Below, piece after piece: positions 26,535-35,611 of a stretch of DNA of 64,000 bases. Position numbers and translations under genes: made by a program. The notes beneath the pieces are model-generated. The model was not told the DNA's origin. It saw only the letters and a program-made list of their open reading frames with translations, and ran no database searches. The stretch is from Roseiarcus sp963836695 (GTDB lineage Bacteria; Pseudomonadota; Alphaproteobacteria; Rhizobiales; Beijerinckiaceae): NCBI GenBank assembly GCA_963836695.1, contig CAWIKX010000009.1:372001-436000 (forward strand), read 5' to 3'. How positions within the stretch are numbered: position 1 is the first letter of the stretch; each line of letters starts with the position of its first letter.

Positions 26535-27287
26535 ATGCCTTATGAGCTCTATTATTGGCCTGGCATCCAGGGGCGCGGCGAGTTTGTGCGTCTCGCGCTC
26601 GAGGCGGCGGGCGCGCCCTATGTCGATGTCGCTCGGGAGCACGGGTCCGGGCGCGGCGTAAAGGGCATGACGGCGATGCTCGAAGGCGGCGCGCCACAGA
26701 CCCCTTTCGCGCCTCCGTTCCTGCGCGACGGCGAGATCGTCGTCTCGCATGTCGCCAACATTCTCCACTATCTCGGCCCCAAGCTCGGTCTCGCGCCGAA
26801 AGACGAGGCTGGCCGGCTCTTTGCAAACGGCCTGCAGCTCACCATTGCGGATTTCGTCGCGGAGGTTCACGACACGCATCATCCGATCGGGACCGACCTC
26901 TATTACGAAGACCAGAAGAAAGAGGCCAAGGCGCGCTCCACCGCCTTCCTCCAGCATCGCGTGCCGAAATACCTCGGCTATTTCGAGCGCGTGCTGACCG
27001 ACAATCCTTCGGGAAGAGCGCATGCCGTCGGCGGCGACCTCACAACCGTCGACTTGTCGTTGTTCCAGATTTGGGAAGGCACAGCTTACGCCTTCCCGCG
27101 CGCGTTCGCAGACGCGGGCAAACTCTATCCATCGCTCGCGGCGCTCACGAAGTCGGTCGCCGAACAGAAAAACCTGGCCGCCTATCTCGCCTCCGACCGA
27201 CGCCTTCCGTTCAACACATCAGGCATCTTCCGTCACTATCCCGAGCTCGACTTAGGCCCAGCGAAAGCGCGCAAGGGAAGGCGATAG
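26535..27287 (+). CDS. Glutathione S-transferase family protein
   Basis: The 250-residue protein starts at ATG 26535. The N-terminal thioredoxin-like half has YELYYWPGIQGRGEFVRLAL with the family tyrosine, FAPPFLRDGEIVVSHVANI containing the cis-Pro region and a Ser/His at the glutathione contact; the C-terminal half is helical with DLTTVDLSLFQIWEG. It resembles sigma/alpha-type GSTs of eukaryotes and Rhizobiales. It probably conjugates glutathione to electrophiles in the cytosol. It is 48 bases downstream of the eRF1-like gene, so co-transcription is possible. Confidence 0.85.
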   Translation: MPYELYYWPGIQGRGEFVRLALEAAGAPYVDVAREHGSGRGVKGMTAMLEGGAPQTPFAPPFLRDGEIVVSHVANILHYLGPKLGLAPKDEAGRLFANGLQLTIADFVAEVHDTHHPIGTDLYYEDQKKEAKARSTAFLQHRVPKYLGYFERVLTDNPSGRAHAVGGDLTTVDLSLFQIWEGTAYAFPRAFADAGKLYPSLAALTKSVAEQKNLAAYLASDRRLPFNTSGIFRHYPELDLGPAKARKGRR

Positions 27288-27635
27288 CACGAGATCATAT
27301 CCGCTCGTCCGGAGTAAGAACCCCCGGCGCGCCTGGGAGCCCCCGCGCGCGGACGTGTTGACTTGCAGATTAAGCCTGGGAATCGTTAGAACTCTTTCGT
27401 CTAGTTGTGACGACTAAACATTCCATTGCGCACCAAGACGAATGCAAAGGGAAGACCTTCAACGGCAGCCCTAACGAAGTCTCAAAACGTCAGTCGTCTG
27501 TGTTCTGTGAAAACGGTGTGACCCGCGTCACAGCGAGTCACCTTTAATTTTGCAAAACTCTCAACGCTCAGTAGCCGGTTTTAAGTCATCTATAGTTCCG
27601 ATCATTCCAACCCAACTCATTCAGGAGCGGCCATC
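27288..27635. other. Regulatory intergenic region with CRP-type palindrome
   Basis: These 348 bases are less G+C-rich than the genes on both sides and contain the TGTGA-N6-TCACA palindrome at 27517-27532. No open frame of gene-like composition and no RNA gene is visible. The last 100 bases include A/T-rich stretches suitable for a promoter before the gene at 27636, and CAGGAG serves as its ribosome site. Confidence 0.55.
27517..27532. promoter_or_regulatory. CRP/FNR-superfamily operator (TGTGA-N6-TCACA)
   Basis: TGTGACCCGCGTCACA is a perfect two-fold palindrome with the exact half-sites of the CRP consensus. It lies about 104 bases before the start of the unknown Cys-rich protein, in an intergenic region. 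CRP-like regulators are common in Rhizobiales. No regulator gene of this type is in the window, and a chance palindrome cannot be excluded. Confidence 0.55.
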
Positions 27636-28001
27636 ATGGCATCTGAATCCGACACGCTTCTCACGTCTTTAACAAACGTTGCCGACCTAGCGGACCTCAT
27701 GCACGAGATTCATGCGCGCCTGGGTGAGCACGAGTTGAGGCCCGGCGAGGACCTTAAGGAACGCGCGGCCGCGCTCGGCATCCGCGTTCCGGACTTCCTT
27801 TCGGGAAAGCCGCTGCTTTACGAGGTCCACGATCATAATGAACATCCTATTGACGGTCGCGCAATTGTGCTCGTGCGCAAGGGCGACGCGAAGACTCCGG
27901 TGTCGAGAAGAAAGATTATCTGCGGCAGTTGGGGCAAAGTGACCGTCTGCTTGGAGTGCGGCTGGATTTGGTGTCAGATCGTCATTTACGGGCGGTTTTG
28001 A
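27636..28001 (+). CDS. Unknown protein with Cys/Trp-rich C-terminus
   Basis: ATG 27636 behind CAGGAG starts 121 residues. The first 50 residues are helical and acidic (ADLADLMHEIHARLGEHELRP, DLKERAAALGIRVPDFLSG), then comes a strand-rich part (YEVHDHNEHPIDG, RAIVLVRKG). The end, from ICGSWGKVTVCLECGWIWC, holds four cysteines and three tryptophans in about 25 residues. There is no signal peptide. I do not recognise the family. A leader-like first half and a compact Cys-rich end could fit a RiPP precursor or a small redox/metal protein, but no modification enzyme is adjacent. It is the only gene behind the CRP-type site. Confidence 0.6.
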   Translation: MASESDTLLTSLTNVADLADLMHEIHARLGEHELRPGEDLKERAAALGIRVPDFLSGKPLLYEVHDHNEHPIDGRAIVLVRKGDAKTPVSRRKIICGSWGKVTVCLECGWIWCQIVIYGRF

Positions 28002-28286
28002 CCGGGCGAGGTCGTTTCGACCGCCGCGGGCGCCGAGGGATCAACACCTCGGGCTCCGGCGCGCGGAGGAAGCTTCCAGCCATAGCAATGGCGAGATCGG
28101 TCTTACCGGCAGTCCCGGACGAGAAAGCGAGGTCGCGCTCCTTGGCGATTGAGCTCCGCGATCTCGCAAGCCCGCCTTCCGTTGCGTTAACCACGCGCTC
28201 CGGTTCCGACGTTGCCTCTCCAGGTTGAGTTGAACTCGAACAAGAAGAGAACATAGCATGAATTTATAGAGATCAAGGAGGCCGAG

Positions 28287-28391
28287 ATGCACAATATCGC
28301 CGCTTACGCCCTGCGCGACATCACCGAGATCGCCGCCCTCGGAGCCTTCCTGATCATGATTGCACTGATCGCCCGCGCGCTTGGCTCGTGA
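28287..28391 (+). CDS. 34-residue single-helix membrane peptide
   Basis: ATG 28287 with AAGGAGG five bases upstream starts MHNIAAYALRDITEIAALGA..., which continues as one hydrophobic helix (AFLIMIALIARALGS) to TGA 28389-28391. The strong ribosome site, clean stop and single membrane span make a real small gene likely even though it is only 35 codons. It lies alone between the Cys-rich protein gene and dnaE. Such peptides often regulate membrane complexes or act as type I toxins; no antisense RNA gene can be seen, so no role is assigned. Confidence 0.5.
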   Translation: MHNIAAYALRDITEIAALGAFLIMIALIARALGS

Positions 28392-28467
28392 GCCCAGCGA
28401 GCGTCATCCACAGCTCCTGCCCTGTCCGGCCTCGACCCGGCCGCCGGCTCTTGCGACAACCAAACCC

Positions 28468-31400
28468 ATGGACTCGTCTGTCATCAAAGCCGTCGGCTTC
28501 GTGCATCTACATGTGCATAGCGCCTATTCCCTGCGCGAAGGCGCGCTGACGGTCGAGACGCTAGCCAAGCTCGCCCAAGCGGACGCCATGCCGGCGCTCG
28601 CGATCACCGACACGAACAACCTGTTCGGCGCGCTCGAATTTTCCGAGAAGCTCGCCAAGAGCGGCGTGCAGCCGATCATCGGCGCGCAGGTGACGGTCGA
28701 TTTCGCCGACGCGGCCCCCGCTTTCTGGCGGGGCGTCGAGCGGGACAATGCGCGCGCGCCGATCGTCCTCCTGGCGCAGAACGAGGCCGGCTACGGCTGC
28801 CTGATGCGCCTCGTCTCCGCTTTGTGGCTCGATCCCAAGGACGGCGACGATGCGCATCTTGCCTTCGCCGCGCTGGAAGACGCGCGAGGCCTTATCGCGC
28901 TGACCGCCGGTCCCGCCGGGCCGATCGACCGTGCGCTGAGAGCAAATCTTGGCGACCTGGCCGAAAGCCGGCTCAAGCGCCTGGCCGATGTCTTCGGCTC
29001 ACGACTGTATGTCGAGATCCAGCGCCATGGGCTCGATAATGAGCGCCTGGTCGAGCCCGATCTCATCGCCCTCGCGGATCGTCTCGGCCTGCCCCTGGTC
29101 GCGACCAACGAGCCCTATTTTGCCGGGCTGTCGGACTATGAAGCGCATGACGCGCTGTTGTGCGTCGCCGAGGGCGCAGTGGTGTCGACCTCCGACCGCC
29201 GACGCCTGTCGCCCGAACATCGGTTCAAGACGCGCACGGAAATGGCCGAATTGTTCGCCGATCTCCCCGAGGCGGCGCATGCCAGCGTCGAGATCGCCAT
29301 GCGCTGCGCCTATCGGCCATCGACGCGTAAGCCGATCCTGCCACGCTTTTCAGTTGTTGGCGGCGAGGCTCTCGACGAGGAGCAGGAACTCAGGCGCCAG
29401 GCGAGCGAGGGCTTGAGCGCGCGCCTCGCCGCGCATGGGCTAACCCCTGGACGCGCGCAAGAGGACTATTCAAAGCGCCTCGCCTTCGAGCTCGACGTCA
29501 TCGTCAACATGAAGTTCGCCGGCTATTTCCTCATCGTTGCCGACTTCATCAAATGGGCGAAGGCTGAAGGAATCCCGGTGGGACCAGGGCGCGGCTCAGG
29601 CGCGGGCTCGCTCGTCGCTTGGGCGCTCACCATCACCGATCTCGATCCCTTGAGGTTTGGCCTCCTGTTCGAGCGCTTTCTCAATCCCGAACGCATCTCG
29701 ATGCCGGATTTCGACATCGACTTCTGCCAGGATCGACGCGATGAAGTGATCGGCTACGTACGCGATCGCTACGGCGCCGATCGCGTGGCGCAGATCATCA
29801 CCTTCGGCTCGTTCCTGGCGCGCGGCGTCCTGCGCAATGTGGGCCGGGTCCTTGAAATGCCGCTTGGCCAGGTCGACAAGCTCGCTAAGCTCGTGCCCCA
29901 GAATCCGGCCCATCCGGTCAGCCTCAAGCAGGCGGTGGCCGACGAGGCGCGGCTCCAGGAGGCGGCCAAGGCGGACGAGAAGGTCGCCCGGATGCTCACG
30001 ATCGCCGAGCGGCTCGAAGGGCTTTACTCGAACGCCTCGACTCATGCCGCCGGCGTCGTCATCGGGGATCGGCCGCTGATCGAGCTCGCACCGCTTTACC
30101 GAGATCCTAAATCGGCGATGCCGGCGACCCAGTTCAACATGAAATGGGTCGAGCAGGCCGGCCTGGTGAAGTTCGACTTTCTAGGCCTGAAGACGCTGAC
30201 CGTGCTCAAGCGGGCGGTTGATCTCATCGCCCGCCGCGGCGTCGCGATCGACCTTGGGAAGATTCCCCTCGACGACGCCAGAACCTACGCAATGCTCGGG
30301 CGCGGCGAAACAGTCGGCGTGTTCCAGGTGGAATCGGGCGGCATGCGCAAGGCGCTGGTCGACATGCGCGCCGACAGGTTCGAAGACCTGATCGCGCTGG
30401 TCGCGCTCTATCGCCCGGGCCCAATGGCGAACATCCCCACTTACTGCGCGCGTAAGCTCGGACAGGAGAAGCCCGATTATATCCATGCCATGATCGAGCC
30501 GGTCCTAAGCGAGACCTACGGCGTCATCATCTATCAGGAACAGGTGATGCAGATCGCGCAGACGCTGTCGGGCTATTCGCTCGGCGAAGCCGACATGCTG
30601 CGCCGCGCGATGGGAAAGAAGATCAAGAAGGAGATGGACGCCCAGCGCGCCCGGTTCGTCGATGGCGCGGTCGAGCGCGGCCTCACCCGCGCCAAGGCGG
30701 ACGAGATCTTCGATCTGCTCGCCAAGTTCGCCGACTACGGATTCAACAAGAGTCACGCCGCAGCTTACGCGCTGATCGCCTACTGGACCGGCTGGTTCAA
30801 GGCAAACCACCCCGCTGAATTCCTCGCCGCTTCGATGACCCTCGACAAGGGAAACACCGACAAGCTCGCCGAGTTCCGCACTGAGGCGCAGCGCCTCGGC
30901 ATCAAGGTCATCGCGCCGTCGGTCAACGAATTTTTGGTCGACTTCGACGTGCGGATGGAGGCTCAAGCGCCGACCATCCATTACGCGCTGAGCGCCATCA
31001 AAGGGGTCGGCGAGGCGCAGGCGGAGGCGCTGGTCGACGCGCGCGGGAGCCGCGCGTTTGCTTCGCTCGGCGACGTAGCGGCGCGCCTCGATCCCCGCGC
31101 CGTCAACAAGAAGGCGCTCGAGAGCCTGGCGGCCGCCGGCGCTTTCGATTGCCTCGAGCGCAATCGCGCTGCCGCCTTCGCGGCGATCGAGCCGATGCTG
31201 GCGATCGCCAATCGTGAGGCGACGCAGAAAGCCGCCGGACAGAACGCGCTGTTTGGCGAAACGGAGGCCGCGCCGCTCAAAGCCCGCGCCGCGCCGTGGC
31301 CCGAGTCGGAGCGGCTGACGCGCGAGTTCGACGCCATTGGCTTCTTCCTCTCCGGCCACCCGCTCGAAGTCTATGACGCCGCGCTCAAGCGCCTGAAGGC

Positions 31401-31923
31401 CACCCGGTGGGCCGAGTTTGCGCGATCCGTGCGCAACGGCGCCTCGACCGCGCGGCTCGGCGCGAGCGTGCTCGACCGCTATGAACGGCGGACGAGGAAC
31501 GGCGGCAAGATCGGCATCGTGCAGCTCTCCGATCCCTCCGGTACGTATGAAGCAATTATGTTTCAGGAAGGCTTGAACCAATTCCGCGACCTTCTGGAGA
31601 AGGGGGCTGACGTCCTTGTGACGCTGCAAGCGGCTGTCGAAGGCGAGGATGTGCGCGCGCGCGTCGTCAACGTCGAACGCCTCACCGAGGCGGCCGCCAA
31701 GGTCCAGAAAGGCTTAAGGGTGTTCGTGCGCGACGAGGCGCCGCTCGAATCGATCGAGCGGCGCTTGACCGCGCCCGGCGAGGGCGAGGTGTCGCTGGTC
31801 GTGATCCTCGGGCCGCAGGACGGCGAGGTCGAAATCCGCCTACCCGGCCGGTATTCCGTGAGCGCGGCGATCGCCGGCGCGCTCAAGGCCGCGCCTGGGG
31901 TCGTGGCGGTGGAGCAGGTCTAG
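28468..31923 (+). CDS. dnaE: DNA polymerase III subunit alpha
   Basis: ATG 28468 gives 1151 residues; upstream in-frame codons lack conserved sequence. The N-terminal PHP domain begins FVHLHVHSAYSLREGALT; the polymerase core has GPGRGSGAGSLVAWALTITD and the catalytic DFDIDF segment (PDFDIDFCQDRRDEVI); the helix-hairpin-helix (AIKGVGEAQAEALV) and OB-fold domain follow (IGIVQLSDPSGTYEAIMF). It is the replicative polymerase subunit, bound to the beta clamp and the DnaX loader. It is monocistronic here. The length and domain order are normal for the DnaE1 type. Confidence 0.95.
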   Translation: MDSSVIKAVGFVHLHVHSAYSLREGALTVETLAKLAQADAMPALAITDTNNLFGALEFSEKLAKSGVQPIIGAQVTVDFADAAPAFWRGVERDNARAPIVLLAQNEAGYGCLMRLVSALWLDPKDGDDAHLAFAALEDARGLIALTAGPAGPIDRALRANLGDLAESRLKRLADVFGSRLYVEIQRHGLDNERLVEPDLIALADRLGLPLVATNEPYFAGLSDYEAHDALLCVAEGAVVSTSDRRRLSPEHRFKTRTEMAELFADLPEAAHASVEIAMRCAYRPSTRKPILPRFSVVGGEALDEEQELRRQASEGLSARLAAHGLTPGRAQEDYSKRLAFELDVIVNMKFAGYFLIVADFIKWAKAEGIPVGPGRGSGAGSLVAWALTITDLDPLRFGLLFERFLNPERISMPDFDIDFCQDRRDEVIGYVRDRYGADRVAQIITFGSFLARGVLRNVGRVLEMPLGQVDKLAKLVPQNPAHPVSLKQAVADEARLQEAAKADEKVARMLTIAERLEGLYSNASTHAAGVVIGDRPLIELAPLYRDPKSAMPATQFNMKWVEQAGLVKFDFLGLKTLTVLKRAVDLIARRGVAIDLGKIPLDDARTYAMLGRGETVGVFQVESGGMRKALVDMRADRFEDLIALVALYRPGPMANIPTYCARKLGQEKPDYIHAMIEPVLSETYGVIIYQEQVMQIAQTLSGYSLGEADMLRRAMGKKIKKEMDAQRARFVDGAVERGLTRAKADEIFDLLAKFADYGFNKSHAAAYALIAYWTGWFKANHPAEFLAASMTLDKGNTDKLAEFRTEAQRLGIKVIAPSVNEFLVDFDVRMEAQAPTIHYALSAIKGVGEAQAEALVDARGSRAFASLGDVAARLDPRAVNKKALESLAAAGAFDCLERNRAAAFAAIEPMLAIANREATQKAAGQNALFGETEAAPLKARAAPWPESERLTREFDAIGFFLSGHPLEVYDAALKRLKATRWAEFARSVRNGASTARLGASVLDRYERRTRNGGKIGIVQLSDPSGTYEAIMFQEGLNQFRDLLEKGADVLVTLQAAVEGEDVRARVVNVERLTEAAAKVQKGLRVFVRDEAPLESIERRLTAPGEGEVSLVVILGPQDGEVEIRLPGRYSVSAAIAGALKAAPGVVAVEQV

Positions 31924-32075
31924 TCCCATCCGATACCTGCCCCGGTTTTCGTGGGACGGAAGCCAGGCCGCGGGACCGCCGGCGCCTCCATCGCCTCCGA
32001 CACGCTTGCGCCATCAATCCCGCTTCGCTATTGACGCGCCACGCCAACGTGGGAAGCTCTGCCTTCAGCGGCCGT

Positions 32076-32149
32076 TGGGGGATAGTTCAACGGTAGAACT
32101 GCGAACTCTGACTCCGTCAATCTTGGTTCGAATCCAGGTCCCCCAGCCA
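32076..32149 (+). tRNA. tRNA-Gln (anticodon CTG)
   Basis: The 74-base cloverleaf has acceptor TGGGGGA pairing with TCCCCCA before the encoded GCCA end, a D-arm (GTTC...GAAC) and a T-loop TTCGAAT inside the T-arm. The anticodon loop CTCTGAC carries CTG, so it reads CAG codons for glutamine. In the anticodon stem GCGAA faces TCCGT and gives one A-C mismatch at the pair next to the last, unusual but tolerated in some tRNAs. Start and 3' CCA fit exactly. Confidence 0.9.
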
Positions 32150-32395
32150 AATCTCACTTTTTTGCAACTTGAGATTCTCGGCGTCCTCAATGAGCGAGCG
32201 ACGGCTGCAGCTGTTTCCGCAGGCATGTCTCGCTGCTTCTTATCGATCTCCGCGCCAAGCTGGAGCCAGCCGCCTCGGTCAAGCGAGACAATCGCTCTAC
32301 CTGCTTGGGTGGGCGTCGGCATGGGTTCAATCCCAACGACATCGGAGTCTAGATCGACGCCACCTCACTACCGACCGTGAGGCAGGGCGGGCAGT

Positions 32396-33562
32396 TTACA
32401 ACTGCATCATTGCGACCGCGATATCGCGATAGATGAGGGCCGCGCGGGCGAGGTCGTCCTTCGGGACATACTCGTCGGGCTGGTGTGCGACGTCGAGAGA
32501 ACCGGGGCCAAGCACGATGCCCACGCTGCCGGTGTCGTGAAAATGAACGAGGTCGCAGCCGCCCGTTAGCCCGCCCGGCTGCGGGAACGTCACGCCATGT
32601 GCGCGGGAGATGGCGACCGCCTTCCGCACCAGTGGATCGTCCACTGGCGTTTCCGTCGAGCCCGCTTTCGTTCGGATCGCCGCGATCTCCGCTTCGACGC
32701 CATGGTCATGCTTCGCACGCGTCAGCATGGCGTGCAGCTCGTCCATCGCGGCCTCAAGCGTCTCGCCTGGCAGCAGACGTCGGTCCAGCACCATCTCGCA
32801 ATCTTCGGGAATGACGTTGTCGCCGATCCCGCCTGCAATCCGCGTGACCGACAGACTGGCGTGACCGACCAGCGGATGGTGGAGGGCCCTCAACTCGCGA
32901 TCACGTGCGTCGAACACCGACATGAGCTGGCTCGCCGCGAGAATCGCATTCACGCCGAGCTCCGGCCGGCCCGAATGCGCGGCCTTACCTTTGGCGCGGA
33001 CGAGCGGACGCAAACAACCTTTGTGCGCAGCGAAGACGGCGTTGTTGGTTGGCTCGCCGATAATTATCAAGTCTGGTCTCGGCTCCTGCTTCGCCAGCGC
33101 CCGCGAGCCGCCTCCATTGATCTCCTCGTCGGCGACAAACATCAGGATCAGCGTGCCGCGCCAGAGATCCCGCTCCGAGGCGAGGAGCCGGCCAGCCTCA
33201 GCCATGGCCACGATTGGACCCTTGGCGTCGCAAGCGCCTCGGCCGAAAAGCTTGCCCTCCCGCTCCGTCAGACGAAATGGATCGCTGGTCCAGCCGCCGC
33301 CGACTGGGACCGTGTCCATATGCGAGTTGAAGGCGAAACAGGGGCCGTCGCCGTTGTCGATTCGGCCGACGACATTCGCCCGGCCATCCGCGAGGGAACG
33401 AACCTCGGTCGCGAAGCCGATGGCCTCGAGTTCGGACGCCAGGAGCGCCGCGGCCTCGACCTCCCGTCCGGGTGGATTCTGGGTGTCGATGGCGACGAGC
33501 CGCTCGAGAAGGCTCGTGAGCCGAGCGACGTCGGGCGCGGGCGCGAGGGTCGCAAGGCTCAC
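32396..33562 (-). CDS. M20 family metallohydrolase (ArgE/DapE-like)
   Basis: The 388-residue protein has the M20 pattern: SHMDTVPVGGGW with the first metal ligand, GRGACDAKGPIVAM, DEEINGGGSRAL with the catalytic glutamate and bridging ligand, and a late HFHDTGSVGIVLGPG. The lid domain lies between (KGKAAHSGRPELGVNAI). It is annotated by similarity as acetylornithine deacetylase-like, but members also hydrolyse N-acyl amino acids, carbamoyl compounds and dipeptides. Its 4-base overlap (ATGA) with the upstream D-threonine-aldolase-like gene indicates one operon and a shared substrate, perhaps an N-acylated or D-amino acid. Confidence 0.88.
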   Translation of the reverse strand: MSLATLAPAPDVARLTSLLERLVAIDTQNPPGREVEAAALLASELEAIGFATEVRSLADGRANVVGRIDNGDGPCFAFNSHMDTVPVGGGWTSDPFRLTEREGKLFGRGACDAKGPIVAMAEAGRLLASERDLWRGTLILMFVADEEINGGGSRALAKQEPRPDLIIIGEPTNNAVFAAHKGCLRPLVRAKGKAAHSGRPELGVNAILAASQLMSVFDARDRELRALHHPLVGHASLSVTRIAGGIGDNVIPEDCEMVLDRRLLPGETLEAAMDELHAMLTRAKHDHGVEAEIAAIRTKAGSTETPVDDPLVRKAVAISRAHGVTFPQPGGLTGGCDLVHFHDTGSVGIVLGPGSLDVAHQPDEYVPKDDLARAALIYRDIAVAMMQL

Positions 33563-34620
33563 TGCACTTTCCCTCTCGCCGCGACGTCGTAGAAGGTTTC
33601 GACCCTCCCCTGCCGAGCTGCGTAAATCCGGTCAAACAGGTTCGTCACCACGCAGGCATGGTTTGGGATGACAGTGACGAGCTCGCCGATCTTTGGTTCC
33701 CCCGAGCCCGGCGGCGCGCGCATATGACCGTGCTCCTCGCTCAAGCCATAAATCTCCCAATCGGGATGCTCGAGAACGCGGCCGTAGCCGTTGAGCCCGA
33801 GCAGATCCGACGACAGGGTCTTTGATCCGGCATCGATAACGCAGCGGTCCGCCGCCGCATGCGACACGACCCTTGCATGAACCCTTAGCGCGCAATCGGC
33901 TAAAGAGCCGAAGCCGTTGATTTCCACCTGGGAGCGGTCGCTGTAAATGTAGGTTCCGGGCCGATGCTCGGTCGCGACGGTTACTTCATGAGCGCTGTAA
34001 AGATCGGGTGTGCCGCCGTTGCTGACTGTCTCCACGGGAAGCCCGGAACGCTTGCAGAGATCGACGGCCTCGATCAGCCAGGCGTTGGTCTTCGCCATGG
34101 CGTTCTTGGCCGGATAGGTCATAAGCCCTTTGAACTTCAGCCCCGGCGCGCGATCGACGGCCTGCGCCAGCGCGAGGGCGTCTGGGGGCGTAATGACGCC
34201 GCAACGCTGCGCGCCGGTATCGCACTCCACCAGCACCGGCAGCTCAAGGCCTGCGCGCGACAGGGCGGATGACAGGCCTTCGACCGTTTCCTTCGAGTCG
34301 GCTACGACCTTCATGTCGGACCTGCGGGCGAGAGATACAAGTCGGTCGAGCTTGGTCCGGCCGATCAGGTTATAGGTGAGCAGAACGTCGGCGATGCCCG
34401 CATCGATCATGATCTCCGCTTCGCCGAGCTTCTGGCAGTTAATCCCTTTCGCGCCGAGCTTGATCTGCAGATGCGCGAATTCGGGGATCTTGTGGGTCTT
34501 GATATGCGGACGAAGGCTCAGTCCGTGACGGTCGAGGTAGGTCTGACACCGCCGTAGATTGTTCTCCATCACGTCGAGGTCGACCACAGCGCACGGGGTA
34601 TCCAAGTCCTGGACAAGCAA
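33559..34620 (-). CDS. D-threonine aldolase / DSD1-like PLP enzyme
   Basis: The 353-residue protein has the alanine-racemase-type PLP barrel: DTPCAVVDLDVMENNLRRCQ, then LRPHIKTHKIPEFAHLQI carrying the PLP lysine, and a C-terminal beta domain with GELVTVIPNHACVVTNLF, where the metal-binding H/C residues sit. This group includes D-threonine aldolase, D-serine dehydratase and beta-hydroxyaspartate aldolase. The exact activity cannot be fixed. It overlaps the M20 hydrolase gene by four bases and lies downstream of the ABC importer genes of the same block, so its product probably acts on the imported compound. Confidence 0.85.
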   Translation of the reverse strand: MLVQDLDTPCAVVDLDVMENNLRRCQTYLDRHGLSLRPHIKTHKIPEFAHLQIKLGAKGINCQKLGEAEIMIDAGIADVLLTYNLIGRTKLDRLVSLARRSDMKVVADSKETVEGLSSALSRAGLELPVLVECDTGAQRCGVITPPDALALAQAVDRAPGLKFKGLMTYPAKNAMAKTNAWLIEAVDLCKRSGLPVETVSNGGTPDLYSAHEVTVATEHRPGTYIYSDRSQVEINGFGSLADCALRVHARVVSHAAADRCVIDAGSKTLSSDLLGLNGYGRVLEHPDWEIYGLSEEHGHMRAPPGSGEPKIGELVTVIPNHACVVTNLFDRIYAARQGRVETFYDVAARGKVQ

Positions 34621-34654
34621 TTTTCTTACTCCTTCGATCGCGGGCGGCGTGTTC

Positions 34655-35611
34655 TCAACGGGACTGGTCGCGGCCCGACAATGGCAGCATAGCTAAGATC
34701 AGGCAGCCTAGAATAACGCTGCGCCAGCCCTCCGAGGCGTTCACGACCGTGATCAACGCCGTCATCGTAACCAGCAGCACCGCTCCGGCCATCGTGCCAA
34801 GGTAAGAGCCCTGTCCTCCAAGGATCGAGGTGCCACCGAGCACCACCGCCGCGATCGACGACAGGAGATAGGGATCGCCGATGCCGACGTAGCCCTGTCC
34901 ATTCATCGACAGCAGCAGAAGGCCAGCGAGGCCTGCGCAAAACCCCGAGATCACATAGGTGGCAAGCGTCAGTCGGCGGATTGGTACGCCCGAAAGACGG
35001 CTGACCACCGGATTGGCGCCGATCGCGAAGATGAGCGAACCGCTGCGCGTCCCATGCAGCCAGAATAGGCAAACGGCCGCGACAACCGCCCAGAGGATGA
35101 TGCTGAGTGAAATGGTCATGATATGCGCGGAACCCAGCCACTCAAGCGAGGGATTGGTGACCGAGATGGCGCTGCCCCCGGCAATGAGGATGAGGAGCCC
35201 CTGCAGGATCGTCGCCATGGCCAAAGTCATAATCAGCGGCGGCAGACCGAGATAGCCAATGCCGAGACCGTTCACCGCTCCGATTCCGGCGGCAACGAGA
35301 AGCGCAAGGACGATTGCGCCGAGGCCCGTGGCGTCGGCGTCGAAAGTCACCAACGGCAGAATGATGGCGCTGACCGTGATGATGGCGCTCACAGAGAGAT
35401 CGATCCCGCCGCCGATCACCGCGACCGTCTGGCCAATTCCGACGAGTCCGATCACCGCGGCAAGCTCAACGATGTAGCGCAGGTGAGCGTAGGCGCCGAA
35501 GCCCGCAATCAGGAGCGAGGCGGCGATCCAAAGGATCGCGACAATCGCATAAGCGACGAGAGAGCGACTGTATGTGCCCGCAAAGTGCTGCAAGCGCAGG
35601 ACCACGTTCAC
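34655..35611 (-). CDS. CUT2-type sugar ABC transporter permease
   Basis: A GTG at 35609-35611 overlapping the stop of the upstream permease gene (GTGA) starts 318 residues; a longer frame upstream is only an alternate reading of that gene. The protein has eight to ten hydrophobic helices and the family GGGIDLSVSAII motif, the cytoplasmic contact with the ATPase. Together with the next two genes and the binding protein it forms a ribose/xylose-type importer. Two different permease genes suggest a heterodimer. Confidence 0.9.
   Translation of the reverse strand: MNVVLRLQHFAGTYSRSLVAYAIVAILWIAASLLIAGFGAYAHLRYIVELAAVIGLVGIGQTVAVIGGGIDLSVSAIITVSAIILPLVTFDADATGLGAIVLALLVAAGIGAVNGLGIGYLGLPPLIMTLAMATILQGLLILIAGGSAISVTNPSLEWLGSAHIMTISLSIILWAVVAAVCLFWLHGTRSGSLIFAIGANPVVSRLSGVPIRRLTLATYVISGFCAGLAGLLLLSMNGQGYVGIGDPYLLSSIAAVVLGGTSILGGQGSYLGTMAGAVLLVTMTALITVVNASEGWRSVILGCLILAMLPLSGRDQSR

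Noticed and set aside
32065..32322. 85-codon leftward ORF after dnaE
   Set aside because: It runs antisense through the whole tRNA-Gln gene and has no ribosome site or family resemblance.
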